NCBI GenBank assembly: GCA_014871385.1
Contig: CM026426.1
Span: 96,454,572 to 96,518,571, forward strand
Direction of reading: 5' to 3'
Length of the DNA stretch: 64,000 nucleotides
Source: Ceratodon purpureus
Taxonomy: Eukaryota > Streptophyta > Bryopsida > Pseudoditrichales > Ditrichaceae
Of this stretch, positions 22,860 through 34,477 are shown in pieces. Positions within the stretch are counted from its first letter, which is position 1. Every line of letters starts with the position of its first letter. The position numbers were made by a program, and so were the translations under genes. The notes under the pieces are model-generated. The model was not told where the DNA came from. It saw nothing but the letters and a program-made list of their open reading frames with translations, and searched no databases.

Positions 22860-24254
22860 TGCAGTACAGTCTGCTGCTGCTCCCTTGGTACTCTCTGGTC
22901 ACGGCTCTTCTGGTTTGGCTGGTACTTCCAGTCACTGAGTCTGCTCCTTCAAAACTCCTGGGTAGGTGCTGTCGGTTCCTTGTCCTCAGCCCTCCTCTGG
23001 TCCGTTGGATACTAGTCCTCCTGTTTCCTGGTTCCTGTCCAGTCCATCCCTTTTTTCACCCTTCCACTTTGGTTCCTTTGGGACCTGTCAGTCTTTACTG
23101 TCCTACTGTAGACAGTTTTCTGCCCCTAGTTTCGCAAGTTCTAGTATAGTCCTAGTTTTTCCAAGCTTCCATGCATTACAGTTTTGCAAGCTTCTCCCAC
23201 AGATTTTTCCTGGTTCCTTACTGTCCATTCATTTTTGTTTTTAACTTTTCAATTTTCCTCATTTTCCCATTTTCTGCTTAAGCTAATTACTGTTTTCTTA
23301 TCTCATCTTTATTGTTCGCATTTTTACCCTCAGTTTCAACCGTTTTTTACTGACTGATAACTTTTTAACTTTTTATCGTTACTTTTTACTGCTCGATTAT
23401 GTTATTACTGACTGGTAACTTTTCGACTTTTTTACCACTACTTTTTACTGGCTAGTAACTTTTTAACTTTTTACCGATACTTTTTACTGCTCAGATGTTT
23501 TTTACTGGCCAGTAACTTTTCGATTTTTACTGCTACTTTTTACTGGTCATTTTTCACGCAAACTACTGTTCCTTTCCTGACTGTCTGAATTCAATCAGTG
23601 GTTTGGAACATACCTGATACCCGTGACTATCCTCCCTCTGCGTTGGAGCTGTCCTCAGCTCCTGTGTCGTTGACTGATTTCCATTGGCTCCTCTCCCACG
23701 AAATTCTGGAACTTGGCACCCTCAGCTTGAAAAAGTGCTCCAACTGCAGCATTTGTGATCCTGTTGACTGTTTGGACATTGGCTCCTCCTCATTGGATTC
23801 TGGAACCTGATCCCCTCAGCCTGGAACTGTCCTCCTGCTGCAGCATCCGTGGTACTTCTGCTGCTGTAATCCTGGGACTATAAAGCAGTGACTGTAATCC
23901 TGTGACTGCTAATCTGCGACTGTAATCCTGTAACTATAAAGCAGTGACTGTAATCCTGTGACTGCGAATCTGTGACTGTAATCCTGGAACTATAAAGCAG
24001 TGTCTATAATCCTGTGACTGCTAATCTGCGACTGTAATCCTGTAACTATAAAGCAGTGACTGTAATCCTGTGACTGCTAATCTGCGACTGTAATCCTGGG
24101 ACTGTAATGCAGTGACTGTAATCCTGTGACTGCGAATCTGTGACTGTAATCTCTCCCTTGGCCACTGTGCCTGTCAATCTGTTCCAGAACTGTCCTGGAC
24201 TGTACAGATTCGCAGCAAAAGCCACCTGATCCGTTCTTAATGCATGGTCGCCAA
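22860..24254 (-). other. Leader (5' UTR) of the Gag-only element with two simple repeats
   Basis: About 1.4 kb between the 5' LTR and gag. 23860-24160 is a tandem of the type CTGTAATCCTGTGACTG with units of about 55 bp; 23330-23560 repeats TTTTTACTGGCCAGTAACTTTT-like words. The primer-binding site (TTGGCGACCATGCATTAAG on the - strand) adjoins the LTR at 24236-24254. A shortened version of this leader forms 32840-33804 in Ty3#2. Confidence 0.7.
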
Positions 24255-24891
24255 TGTTAAAGGGTGATTTAGCTTCACCCTTAAAAAGCTAAGTCTACTG
24301 TCCAAATCTAAAGGAGAACCCAAGAAATTTCAGTACCCACCTAGTTATTTCTACCTCTAGATCCTGCTCCTAGGCTGTACTCAACAAACCCAGTTCCTGC
24401 TCCATTCAAACTGCTCTCAATGCAACTACCCAACACCCCATTTCCCACAAATCCCTAGTAATCATTACACATACTTCAATGTACTCAAAAGAGTCTACTT
24501 TCAGCATTAAAGTCTGTTCCATACAATCAGTCCTGCTCCTAGCAGATTCTGATCTGCTCTAACACACCATCCTCCTCATCCTAACCTCTAAGTCCCCCTC
24601 CTAACCTCCATAGCCACCACAAACTCTGCAAGAGAGTGAGAGAGAGTGAGAGCCGCCACCCTCACTCCTCACTAACCCCCCCCAAACCCTAGCCGTCCTC
24701 CAATCTGTCCATTTTTCATCCAAGTCGATTTTTCATCCGACTGTCAAAACTTCATCCAAAACGCAGTAACTAAGAAATCTGCAGTAACTAACTGTTTTAC
24801 TGCTCCTAACAGTTTACTGCTACTGGCAGTTTTACTGTTTCTGCTCCTAAATTACTGCTCCTAGGTAAAAAGGCAGAAAATCCCTTTAACA
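24255..24891 (-). repeat. 5' LTR of the Gag-only element (637 bp)
   Basis: Same length and, as far as I can read, same sequence as 16463-17099. Flanked on the right by the TCGAA duplication (24892-24896). It would carry the promoter for - strand transcription. Confidence 0.95.
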
Positions 24892-24896
24892 TCGAA
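24892..24896. repeat. Target-site duplication TCGAA, right copy
   Basis: Second copy of the 5-bp duplication made on insertion of the Gag-only element; the interrupted ORF resumes at 24897. Confidence 0.95.
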
Positions 24897-26800
24897 TCCC
24901 TCCACGAAATCCATGACTAGTTCTGCCCTCGGTACTGGCCATGTATACTCGTAAAAAGATCCTAAGCTTACCTATTCTGCCCAGTGATCGTCCTCCAATT
25001 CCTTCCACTTCTTGCAGTGCTCCAGCGGCATGAATGACAATTCTATGGTTCTCTTCTTCTTCCTGGCCATGGTGATCTTCTTGGGTGCTCGGGCCATCAT
25101 TTCCGCCTGCTTGCGTCTGGACCCTGTAATTGCCCTCCCAGGCTCTGGCTCTCCCTCCTGTGTCTGCGCCTAGCCTCCTTCCGAACCCCTTTGAGTTGGT
25201 TGGGGCGGTGCTCCCTCCTCGCCTCTGACTTCCATTTCTTCCATGCCTCCTGTCATCGTTGGTCTCGTCATGTATTCATGTAGTGTCCCCTTGCTTGCTT
25301 TCCTGGTCGTTGGTGTTGTCTCTCTTGCGTCTCCCTGTCCTCCTGCTCGTGCTATCGCCATTCTCCTTGCTTTCCTTCTGTTTCCTTCTTCTATCGGTTT
25401 TTCTACTTCCTGATCTACTGTTCTCTTTGATGCCCAGTCCCTAAAGGTCAGCAATGGTCCCTGAGCTTCGCCCTCCTCTTCTATTCCCTCTAACTACACT
25501 CTGACTCCTATTCTTTTTTGCTGGTCTCCTCTGTTCTGAGCTTCGACTGATCCCCACTGTCTACTTCTATTTCTAATTGTACTAAGCCCTTCTCGGTCTC
25601 CCTTGTATCCAAGCTGCAATGATCTCCAGGACTTTGGAACGGATACGAATACCTGGGTGGGCTGTTGTTCTTGTCTTCGAGGTTGCTGCTGAGGTCCGCT
25701 TCTCCCTGGTCCTGAGTCTCCTTCCTCGAGCCGTGGATCTTCTCCAACTCCGCCCAGCTCCCCCAATCTACCTGCGTTTTGATGCTATTTCTTCCTCTTT
25801 CGGTATGGTGGTTCGCCTTGATTTTCTTCTCTCCAACGACCCCTTCGTTTGTCGCTGCCTTGATTCTCTGGTCCTCTACTCACTGGCCCGCTGCCGCCTA
25901 GGGTTTCATCCCCTCCGCTTACTATACCGCTGTTCCTTGCTGTACCGCTCAAGTACCGCCTCTGCTCCTCGTCGATTTGCCACCAGTGTCGCTCTTCGAT
26001 CACCCGCCGATGCTCCTCCTCAATCAGCCATTGTTCCTCCTCAAATAGCCGTTGCCGCTCTTCTTCAATCTGCCGCTGCTCTTCTAAGCACCTCCGCTGC
26101 TCCTCTAGGATCGACTGATGCTCTTCTTTGAATGGCCGCCACTGCTCCTTAGTGAACAACTGATGCTCTTCTTCGAACCACCGCCACTGCTCCTCAGTGA
26201 ACTGTTGATGCTCTTCTTCGGGCCGCCGCCACTGCTCCGGTTGAGGATGTGCCTCCGCTGTTCCTAGCCCTTGTGCTCTCAGTTCACTCTGCTGATGCGT
26301 TTTGCCGCACTGCTGCCGTTGTACCCCTCGCTCGGCTTCCTTGCCTTCTCTTCCTATCCGTTGCACTGGCTGTTCCTCATATCTCTTCGCCCTCTTTTCT
26401 AACTCTTCCCACTCCCTTATACCTTCATCTCGCCACAACTCGCTACTGGCCCTGTTTTCTTTGCAGCTCCAAAATGTAAGGTCAGTACCCCGGTCTTGCA
26501 AGGATGTCGCAACCCTAAGAGCCCAATCCTTCCTGAAAAATTCATCCAATTTGGATGGAAATTCTGTCATCATTTGTTGCTGTCCTTGGCTGATGGATGA
26601 CTCCTCATGTCCAGACGAACGTTGTCCTTCTTCTCTCTTAATGGGCCGTTATGCTAACTGTCCCATCCTCTTCTCTTCTATTACTGCTTCTACTACCCCA
26701 CACCCTATTATCTCCAATCTTTCTTTTTTATTCATTTTTTCTTTTTCTCTTTTCTCTTTAATTTTTTCTTTTTTCTGATTTTTCTGCTTTCCATTATTTT
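24897..26800 (-). pseudogene. Ty3#2 extra ORF after integrase, N-terminal part with Glu/His/Gln repeats
   Basis: One - strand frame runs from about 26.8 kb through 24897 and continues at 16462. It contains repeats of the form EEQWRxFEEEHQ (26.0-26.25 kb, probably helical), a basic patch RKRKK, then MARKKKRTIELSFMPLEHCKKW and WPVPRAELVMDFVEGFEYI. Interruptions are TAG at 25785, 25494, 25170 and 24972 and a TAA near 26649; each fits a Gln codon changed by C-to-T. No match to a retrotransposon enzyme. The element therefore had a large ORF downstream of integrase, where env-like or accessory ORFs occur in some plant Ty3 lineages. Confidence 0.6.
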
Positions 26801-26917
26801 TTTCAATCACCTCCTTCATGTCTCCTTCCCTTGACTGCGGCCCTTCTTCTTGCTCATTTTCATTTTTCTTTTGATTTTTAAATTTTCTCTCAATGTTTTC
26901 TATACCCCTCTGCTGTT

Positions 26918-27929
26918 TTACTGCTTCACTACCTCTTTTCCACAGCTTTTTTCACTCTCTATCTCTGAATTTTCTAACCCTGATTGGACACTATCCCCCT
27001 CTTGTTCGTTGACCAGTCCTCTGGTCAAATGTCCTGGTGTCCTCGTTTCCACTACTCCCTTCTCATAAAATTTATATGGTTTTAATTTATTAATGTTAAC
27101 CAAGACTGGGTCTGGTTCGAAATTTTTTACCTGGACCATTAGAGCAGTGTTGTTGGGGAGCCTGTACTGGACCCTATAAGGTCCAAACCACCGACTTTTG
27201 AATTTCCCCACATGCTCCTTGTGGCCCTTGGGATACCAGAGCACATAATCGCCCACTTGAAAATCCTTTCGCTTGTAGTGTTGCTGAATTGGTTTTGAGC
27301 GCCCTTGCCTCCACCCACTTGGTAGCATAATCTGTAGCCACCAGTATGTTCCTGTTCCCTGTTCTGGATGCTGTTGGTTTAATGGGCCCAATAAAGTCCA
27401 ATCCCCATTTCATAAATGGTTCTGCTGGCATACTGGCCACTAATGTAGCTGAACTAGTATTTGCCATTCCCCCCACTCACTGGCATCTGTCACACGCCTT
27501 GCAATATTCTGAAACATCCCGATGTATCGCTGGCCACCAGTACCCGGCGTCCAGTATCTTCCTGGTGGTGATATCTTGCAAAAAATGACCACCTGCTACC
27601 CCATTGTACATCTCCTTCATCACCACCTCTGCCTGCACTAGGTCCAGTACCCTCCTGACCACCAGATCATGTCCTCGCTTGTGCAGAATTCCCTCGACCA
27701 CTGTATAGGGCAGTGACTTCAGAATCAGCTTTCTCTGCTCCTCCTTGGACAAGTCTTGTCGAACAACACCAGATTTCAGGTAAGAACATACATCCTCTAA
27801 CCATTCTTGTTTAACATAAAACAAACTTGCATCCTTGGTCTGGTCCTCAACACCAGTTGCTGGTTCTCCATTGGGCAGTCTTGACATCGCGTCTGCCACT
27901 CCATGATTTTTTCCTGGCTTATACACCAC
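26918..27929 (-). pseudogene. Ty3#2 integrase with deleted catalytic core
   Basis: The zinc-binding HHCC domain is present (HFLQDITTRKILDAGYWWP then CKACDRC), followed by an in-frame TGA and [12 protein letters not shown] with the first catalytic Asp and [15 protein letters not shown]. The frame then jumps to the C-terminal domain ([30 protein letters not shown]). The stretch that should hold the second Asp and the Glu is missing, so this copy could not integrate DNA. Confidence 0.8.
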
Positions 27930-28340
27930 TGTAAAATCATACTCTTAAAACAGCAGTAGCCATCTTGCTATCCTTACTGACACCTGCGGCTTATTGACCA
28001 GATACACCAGTGCTATATGATCAACATAGAAAACAAATTTATTTTCCAGGAGATAATGCCTATACTTGTTCAGAGCATAAACCATTGCCAAAGCCTCCCT
28101 TTCAGTAGTACTATAGTTCCTCTCAGCAAAATTCAGCAGTCTACTGGCATAAGAAATGGACTGGTCACACTTCCCTGTTGGATTTTGGGCTAGCATCACT
28201 CCTATTGCTATATTCGAAGCATCTGTATCCACATGGAACTCCAGGTCCCATCTTGGTGCAATGAGAATTGGCGCATTCTGGTACTGCTCCTTGATTTTCT
28301 TCCATGCATGTTCACACTATTCTGACCAGATGAACTCCTC
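27930..28340 (-). pseudogene. Ty3#2 RNase H
   Basis: DTDASNIAIGVMLAQNPTGKCDQ, YSTTEREALAMVYALNKYRHYLL and FYVDHIALVYLVNKP are standard Ty3 RNase H segments; after an in-frame TAA near 27943 the tether EYDFTVVYKPGKNHGVADAMSR follows. Role: removing the RNA strand during reverse transcription. Confidence 0.8.
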
Positions 28341-28348
28341 GGCCTTTC

Positions 28349-29143
28349 TCATGAGTCTGGTGATTGGCTCCATGATATGTGCATACGACTTAAGTAGCAC
28401 CTATTAAACTGGGCAAAACCGTTAAAAACCTGCACATCACTTGGCTTTTCTGGTCTAGGCATATTCTCCACTGCTTCAATTTTCTTAGTATCAGGAAATT
28501 TCCCTTCCTTAGACACAATGTGGCCCAGTATAATTCCAGAGAAGACCAGTAATAAGCATTTCTCAGGGTTCGAACTTATACCATACTCACGGCATTTCTC
28601 AAAACACTTCCTCAGTTTGACCAGATGACTAATAATGTCACTGTACACACTGAAATCATCTAAAAACAACTTCATAAAATCACCAATGAAATCATGAAAG
28701 GCTTTGTTTACTGCCCGCTGGTATGTGGGAGGTGCGTTTTTCAGCCCAAATGGCATGACTATCCACACATATGCTCCCCAGTCCGTTACAAAAGCAGTCT
28801 TGTGCCGGTCCTCTGGTGCTATCTGAATCTGGTGGTATCCGGAGTATCCATCGAGAAACGAATACATTTCATGTCCTGCCACAGAATCCAACACCTCCTC
28901 AGTAAATGGCAATGGTTACGGGTCCTTTTTAGTAGCAGCATTCAATTTACGGAAGTCAATACAAATTCTCAACTTTCCATTCTTCTTAGGAACAATAACA
29001 ATAGGGGATAACCAGGTGGCATCCTCTACTCGTGTAATGAATCCGGCCTGAAGCAGTTTATCCAAGTCCTGCTTCACAATATTGGCATAATTTGGATTCA
29101 TGCAATATCTGGCTTGATGAGATGGTGGGATATCTTTCTCCAA
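28349..29143 (-). pseudogene. Ty3#2 reverse transcriptase
   Basis: WLSPIVIVPKKNGKLRICID, FRKLNAATKKDP, then an in-frame TAA where relatives have Tyr, then PLPFTEEVLDSVAGHEMYSF, MPFGLKNAPPTYQRAV and the active-site box LFLDDFSVYSD. The thumb continues to PEKPSDVQVFNGFAQFNR. One stop and small lesions downstream make it inactive. Closest in the window to the RT of Ty3#1, but clearly a different family. Confidence 0.85.
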
Positions 29144-29248
29144 CTCAATCCTGTGCTGTGCAATTGAGGGTGGGATACCCTTCAGGTCCTTATAGGTCCA
29201 AGCAAATACCTTGAACTCCCTGAACAGAGCCTTCGCTTCAATAGCCTG

Positions 29249-30344
29249 TTATGGACTAATGGCTGCATTAATCTTCAGATACTGGGGCTCCTCCTCTATT
29301 ACGAGGTTAATTTTTCTCAACTGCTCCGACTCTGGTAAGGTCCAGGATGCAATCTGCAGTTTCTTCACTTTCTCCCGGGCTGGTGTCTCATCTACTTCGA
29401 TGTCACCCTCCTCAAAGTTGTAAAAGTGGTTTGGGTAGGCTCGCTCTAATCCCCCCTCTTGTCCCTGGTCTTGGTCCTGATTCTTGGCCTGGCTCTTGAT
29501 CTCGTCCCGGCCCTTGCTTTTGTCTTGGTCCTTGTTCTGCTCCATTCCAGGCAGAGTGATTGTTCCAACTGCCAGTAAGTCCTGCTCACTTGCTAACCAC
29601 AAGGCTTCCTCCTCATCTGTCAGTCCTTCAGTAAAAATTATAGCAGACTAGGACTTCAGGTAACTTAGGCCTGGGCCCCTTTCTCTGACTGACTGAGATC
29701 GTTTTTATAGTACCATTACCTCTGATGGTGACGAGGTTATTACCCCAGTCGTGATTTATCTTAACATCAATTAACCAGGGTCTGCCTAGCAACATACTAT
29801 AGGCTTCATTAACTTCTTTATTTTTCATAACAGTCAAGGTAATAAGGTAAGGAATACCATGGATGTGAATTTTCACATTTCGAATCATTCCCACCGGGTC
29901 AACGACTGTCTGGTCCGCCATTCTTAGTCTGAAAGGAGCAGGTTGTAGGTCCTTGAGACCCAGTCTTTTACGCTCCTCCTCAGTTATTAGGTTCACACCT
30001 GATCCTCCATCCAATAGGACATTCTCCATAATCTCATTCCCTATCCGCACTGTTAACACCGGCAGTTCTCTATCAACATCAATAGCTAGACTGCCTATTA
30101 AATCAGTCTTACCTGGTCGACTGGTTGTTGGCTTCTTGCTAGGTGCAGGCTCTGGTTGAGTGGGCTGGTCTGCTACCATTTTTAGGTATACGTGGGCCTT
30201 CACAAATTCTGTCAAATTAGGGGCCATCTTCAGCAGCTGTCCTAGTGAGACTATGATGGGACTGTCCAGTATTTTTCTTCCAACTACAGTTGCATAATGC
30301 GGCTCCAGGTTGTCCTCTGTACTGGTCTCCCCTTTTTTGCCCAA
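29249..30344 (-). pseudogene. Ty3#2 aspartyl protease and linker
   Basis: A 238-residue open part holds LPVLTVRIGNEIMENVLLDG and GGSGVNLITEEERKRLGL, the strand LLGRPWLIDVKINHDWG, and GTIKTISVSQRKG, nearly the same as in the Gag-only element. The linker to RT is Asp/Gln/Lys-rich. A frame break separates 29628-30344 from 29249-29602. Confidence 0.75.
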
Positions 30345-30494
30345 TTCCTGCTCTATGGTCTTGGAGCTGTAGGCTAGTGTATCCGAGTCAAGGAATTCTG
30401 CCCACTCATTATCTAGTACTTCGCCATCTCCTTCCTTCTCTGCTCTTTTTAAAGTCGCCTTGAGTCTCTCTGCTTCTGCTTTCTCCTGCTCCTC

Positions 30495-32839
30495 CTAAAG
30501 CTGAATTTCCTTCAAGGTTTCTAGCATAGAATTCCTGATTTTTTCTTCCTCCTGCCAGTCCTCCTTCGTTCTGGCCTTTCTTGGTTCAGGTTCCCTTGAT
30601 TCGTCCTGGATAGGTAACAATCCTGCCTTCAACCGCTGGGCTCTGGTCATGGTAGCTACCCCCACTGACTCTTGAGGTTCCTCTATTAGCTCAATCTCCA
30701 CATTACTTACATGGTGATCCGGTTTCTTGTTGGTCTTCCCTTGGTCAGCCAAAAATTGGTTCCATTGTGCCTTCTTGGGGCGGTTCCAGCTTCTGTGGTC
30801 TGCTCCTCCACTCAGGAAATAACACAGTGGTTGATGGCCATAACTCCTCTGTTGACTACTGCCTGCCCTGGGGTTCGGTGATCGATGATATCCTTGGTTG
30901 TAACAGTAAGTTCCTGGAGGTTTAGAAGTAGATACTTCATTTACACAAACATGTTCTTCTCCTTCCTTCTTAGCACCTGACCCCCTCTGGTTGGCTGGGT
31001 TGTACCAACAGTTTTTATCCTCATGGCCCAGCTTCTTGCAGATACCACAGGCTTTCCTTGGCGCCTCCTGGTCAAGTTCCTTCCAGGTCACTGTGGTTGC
31101 CTTACTACTAGTCTCCACTTTCTTCACCTCTATCTTAGTGGGTTTACCACTAGAGTCAGTGCAGTTCTCCTCGCATCTCAAGGCTGCATCCACCAACTCT
31201 GTCAAACTCCTGACTGGTGCCACACTGGTGGTAATCTTGATATACTCCAGCAATCCTGCTCGAGAATTAGTGATTCTCAACCCTTCTCCTAGATCACATT
31301 GTAGACATTTGATTAATATCATAAAATGATCAAATGTCATTTTCTTTTGTATATTGTTCCTGTATCAGGAACTCCTGCTCCGGCTTCTGCTCCTCCGCTT
31401 GGCCACTATGCAGTTCTGTTGACTTCTGGTCTATACTCATCACCTGTGAGGTGATCCATGTAGGTAGAATGTACCCCTCATCCTCCTTTCGGGCTCACCC
31501 GAGTCCTCGAGGTTGGGAAATGGTCTGTCTCTGGCCTTCTTGGTATAGCAGATGTAGTGTAGGGTACTCCCATCAATTTTGCTTCCCTTAGTTGACCTGG
31601 TCTATCTCCCTAGACCACTAAATGGTCATATGCTGCCCACGGATCTGCCCTTGGTTTGGCCTGGAGTTTCTGGCTCTCTTCCCTCAGTATCTCTTGCCAT
31701 TTGTAAAGGGTCGCCTGCCGCGTAGCTTCTTTCATCTCTTCCTCCTTCTTCTTCTAGTCCTCCAATCTCTGTACTTCTTGTAATAAATGCAGAGCTTCCT
31801 GTCTTAGCAAGTCCTATTGCATTGCTTCTTTTCTCTCAGATGCCTGCTTCATATCCTCCCTCCTTTGAGTCTCCTGCCACGTTCCGAGAGCCTCCTGTCT
31901 CTGCTTCTCTTGGTCCTACTCTTCAAGTCTCTTTGTTTCCTGCCATAGCTTCATGTCTTCCTTCAGTTTAATCTCCTCCCGATTCTTTTCTTCCCAAGCC
32001 TCCATTGTCTCTCTGAACCTGGCTGCCTCGCCTACTTCCTCCATCTGCCTCCTGTACAGGTCTTCTGTTGCCTGGTGGGTTCTTCGTTCTCTCTCTGCTT
32101 GTCTTCTAGCCTGCTGTCGAGCCTTTAACTCCTCCAGCTGTCTTCTGTCCTCCTCATCTTCCTCCAGCTCCATTCCTTGGAACTGCTCTCGTGCAAAATG
32201 TACCACTGGTCTCTTGGGATTCACCTGTGGTGGCTTACCCGTTTCGTGCATCTCTAATAGTGCTGCTGCTCGTGTCTGGACTCTATCCCCAGTGCAAACT
32301 TCTTCCAACTTTTTCTTCAGCGTTTCCAATGTCTCCACCAAATCACGTGGTGTTTTCTCCCCTGGATTTGGTGTGTCTAGTCTGCTGCCTCCTTTCTTTT
32401 CCTCCTCGTGGTAATGGTCATATGCTGATGCCATTGTGGTCTGGGGGTTCCAGCAATGCTTCGTATCTCCTTCACTTGGCCTTGGGAATTCCCTCTTGCT
32501 GGTCGTGGGGGATAGTGGATGTCACTCATACTTCCGAATTTCTTCCTCATCTTCCTGCCAATTCTTGAAGCTTGGGCCAGGTTCTCCTCTCGCTGACCCT
32601 GTCCTCCTGCTTACTCTAAGTAATGTATCCTGGCTCGAATTTTCTCCTACCAAGTCCATGTCAATCAGGTCCGTGGTTCTCCCTTTAGTTATGCTTTCTT
32701 CTGAACTCAGTTGTCCTCCCATTGGTTTTCCTACTTCAACTGCTGCTCTTTGCTCCCTGAGTTCGTACCTTGCCAACCGTTCTGCTGCTTGTCTCCTGGC
32801 TATCTCGTCCTTGTCCCACCCTGGGTATTTACTGTCCAT
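30495..32839 (-). pseudogene. Ty3#2 gag, broken and with an internal deletion
   Basis: Starts at 32839 with the same N-terminus as the Gag-only element (PGWDKDEIARRQAAERLARY). It has several stops, and about 0.5 kb coding for most of the capsid domain is missing at about 31340 (compare 20890-21360). The C-terminal part keeps the capsid end, a first zinc knuckle (CGICKKLGHEDKNC) and a damaged second one in which a Cys is Ser (FLSGGADHRSWN). Clearly a sister copy of the gag at 18117-22859. Confidence 0.8.
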
Positions 32840-33804
32840 TGCAGTACAGTAAACTGCTCTTCCCTTGGTACTCTCTAGTCAGGTGCTCTTCTGGTTTGGC
32901 TGGTGCTTCCAGTAACTGAGTCTGCTCCTTCAAAACTCCTGGGTAGGTGCTGTCGGCTCCTGTCCTTAGCCCTCCTCTGGTTTGTCGAATGCTAGTCCTC
33001 CTGTTTCCAGGTTCCTGTCGAGTCCATCCCTTTGCCACCCTTCCACTTTGGATCCTTTGGGACCTGTCAGTCTTTACTGTCCTACTGTAGATAGTTTTCT
33101 GCCCTTAGTTTTGCAAGTTCTAGCATAGTCTCAGTTTTTCCAAGCTTCCATACATTAACAGTTTGCAAGCTTCTCCCCACAGGTTTTTTCCTGCTTCTTT
33201 ACTGTCCATTCATTTTTGTTTTTAACTTCTCAATTTTCTCAATTTTCATTTTTCTTCTTAAGACACTTACTGTTTTCTTATCTCATTTTTACTATTCTCG
33301 TTTTTACCCTCACTTTCTACTGTTACCTTTTATTGCTCGACTGATTTTTACTCGCTGGTAACTTTTTGACTTTTTATAGCTATTTTTTACTACTCAATTG
33401 TTTTTTACAGGCCAGTAACTTTTTGAATTTTACTGCTACTTTTTACTAGTCATTTTTCAGGCAACCTACTATTCCTTTCCTAACTGTCTGAATTCAACAG
33501 TGCTTTGAAACATACCTGAATATCTGCGACTATCCTCCCTCTCCTTTGGAGCTGTCCTCAGCTCCTGTGCCTTTGACTGCCAGGGCATTGACTCCGCTTC
33601 CACGAGATTCTGGAACTTGGCACCCTCAGCTTCGAAATGCGCTCCAATTGCAGCATCTGTGGTCCTCCTGTAACGTTGACTGCTTGGACATTGGCTCCTC
33701 CTCACTGGATTCTGGAACCTGATCCATTCAGCTGCAAATTATCCTCCTGCTGCAGCATCTGCGGTACTTCTGTTACCGTAATCTTGTGACTATAATCCTG
33801 TGAC
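32840..33804 (-). other. Truncated leader of Ty3#2
   Basis: Parallels 22860-23900 of the Gag-only element, including the TTTTTACTGG-type repeats and the start of the CTGTGACTATAATC repeats. It stops at 33804 where element C begins; the last eight bases CCTGTGAC are the predicted left target-site copy for C. Confidence 0.7.
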
Positions 33805-33879
33805 CAGGGTTTTCTATTCCGTCGCGACGTGACCCTCTCGCGTCATAATGACGGGACGTCACGACGGTGAACAGTCACG

Positions 33880-34320
33880 ACCGGACGTCCCATTCGGTCT
33901 TAATCGCAACGGCCCGAATATTTACGGCAAAATTTTCACTTTTACATTTTTGTCCCGGCGACACCTCGGACAGCCGATGTCCACGTCTGCGATAAAGGTC
34001 GTCTAATACTGGTGGGCCCCAGTACCAGTCCGCTTTGTCCGCGCCACCCTGTACGATCCGATACCCAGTCCGATGTCCGATCCGACATCCGCTTTCCGCC
34101 GGAATCGATGCCCCGTCGTCCAACGGGCCTTCGTGATCTCGTCCGCATTCCGGCATCCCTCAAGGCGCTTATCCGCCATCCGATTGCTGTCGGCTCCGAT
34201 GAAGTCCGCCACATTCTCCTGCACTCCTCGTCGTCGGACCCTGGTTCGGCCACTATCCCGACATCGTAACTTCAACAGCCAAGTTCCGACCTGAGTTTGG
34301 GTCCGACGCATATCGAATTC
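33880..34320. promoter_or_regulatory. GTCCG/TCCGA motif array upstream of the F-box-like gene
   Basis: More than a dozen TCCG or CGGA words in both orientations within 440 bp (AGTCCGATGTCCGATCCGAC at 34069-34088 is the densest run). The same kind of array precedes the other genes of element C. No clear TATA box. Confidence 0.5.
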
Positions 34321-34477
34321 CGATGTCCGGCAACATATCTCGGTTCGCCTCCCATCAAATGGACTGGCGTACTATGCTACGCCTGCTTTATCTTCATGGT
34401 CGTTCTAGGAATCGGTGCATTATTTTCCACTTCGGCAACGGCTCGTTGAAACGTAACACTTTGACTGCATTTCAGCG

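Larger units (their letters stand above)
16463..24891 (-). mobile_element. Young Gag-protease-only LTR retrotransposon (TR-GAG type), complete
   Basis: 8429 bp with two 637-bp LTRs that I read as identical, a 5-bp duplication TCGAA, a primer-binding site starting TGGCGACC next to the 5' LTR and a polypurine tract next to the 3' LTR. It encodes Gag plus a protease-like domain and a coiled-coil ORF, but no reverse transcriptase, RNase H or integrase. Non-autonomous LTR elements that keep only gag are known in plants as TR-GAGs. It must have been copied and inserted by enzymes from a relative such as an intact copy of the Ty3#2 family. The direction is - strand, so the 5' LTR is at 24255-24891. 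Confidence 0.9.
13653..33804 (-). mobile_element. Ty3/gypsy retrotransposon #2, decayed, interrupted by a younger LTR element
   Basis: Reading on the - strand from 33804: leader, gag (with a deletion), protease, RT, RNase H, integrase (damaged), a long extra coiled-coil ORF, polypurine tract, 3' LTR. The extra ORF is split by the element at 16463-24891. The leader ends abruptly at 33804 where the CAGGG terminus of element C begins; no 5' LTR is present. Without the insert it spans about 11.7 kb here. It shares LTR ends, polypurine tract and gag with the Gag-only element, so it belongs to the family able to mobilise it. Confidence 0.8.

Noticed and set aside
33000..33804. 5' LTR of Ty3#2 at the end of its leader
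   Set aside because: The TGTTAAAG...TTTAACA ends are absent; the leader stops at the CAGGG terminus of element C.
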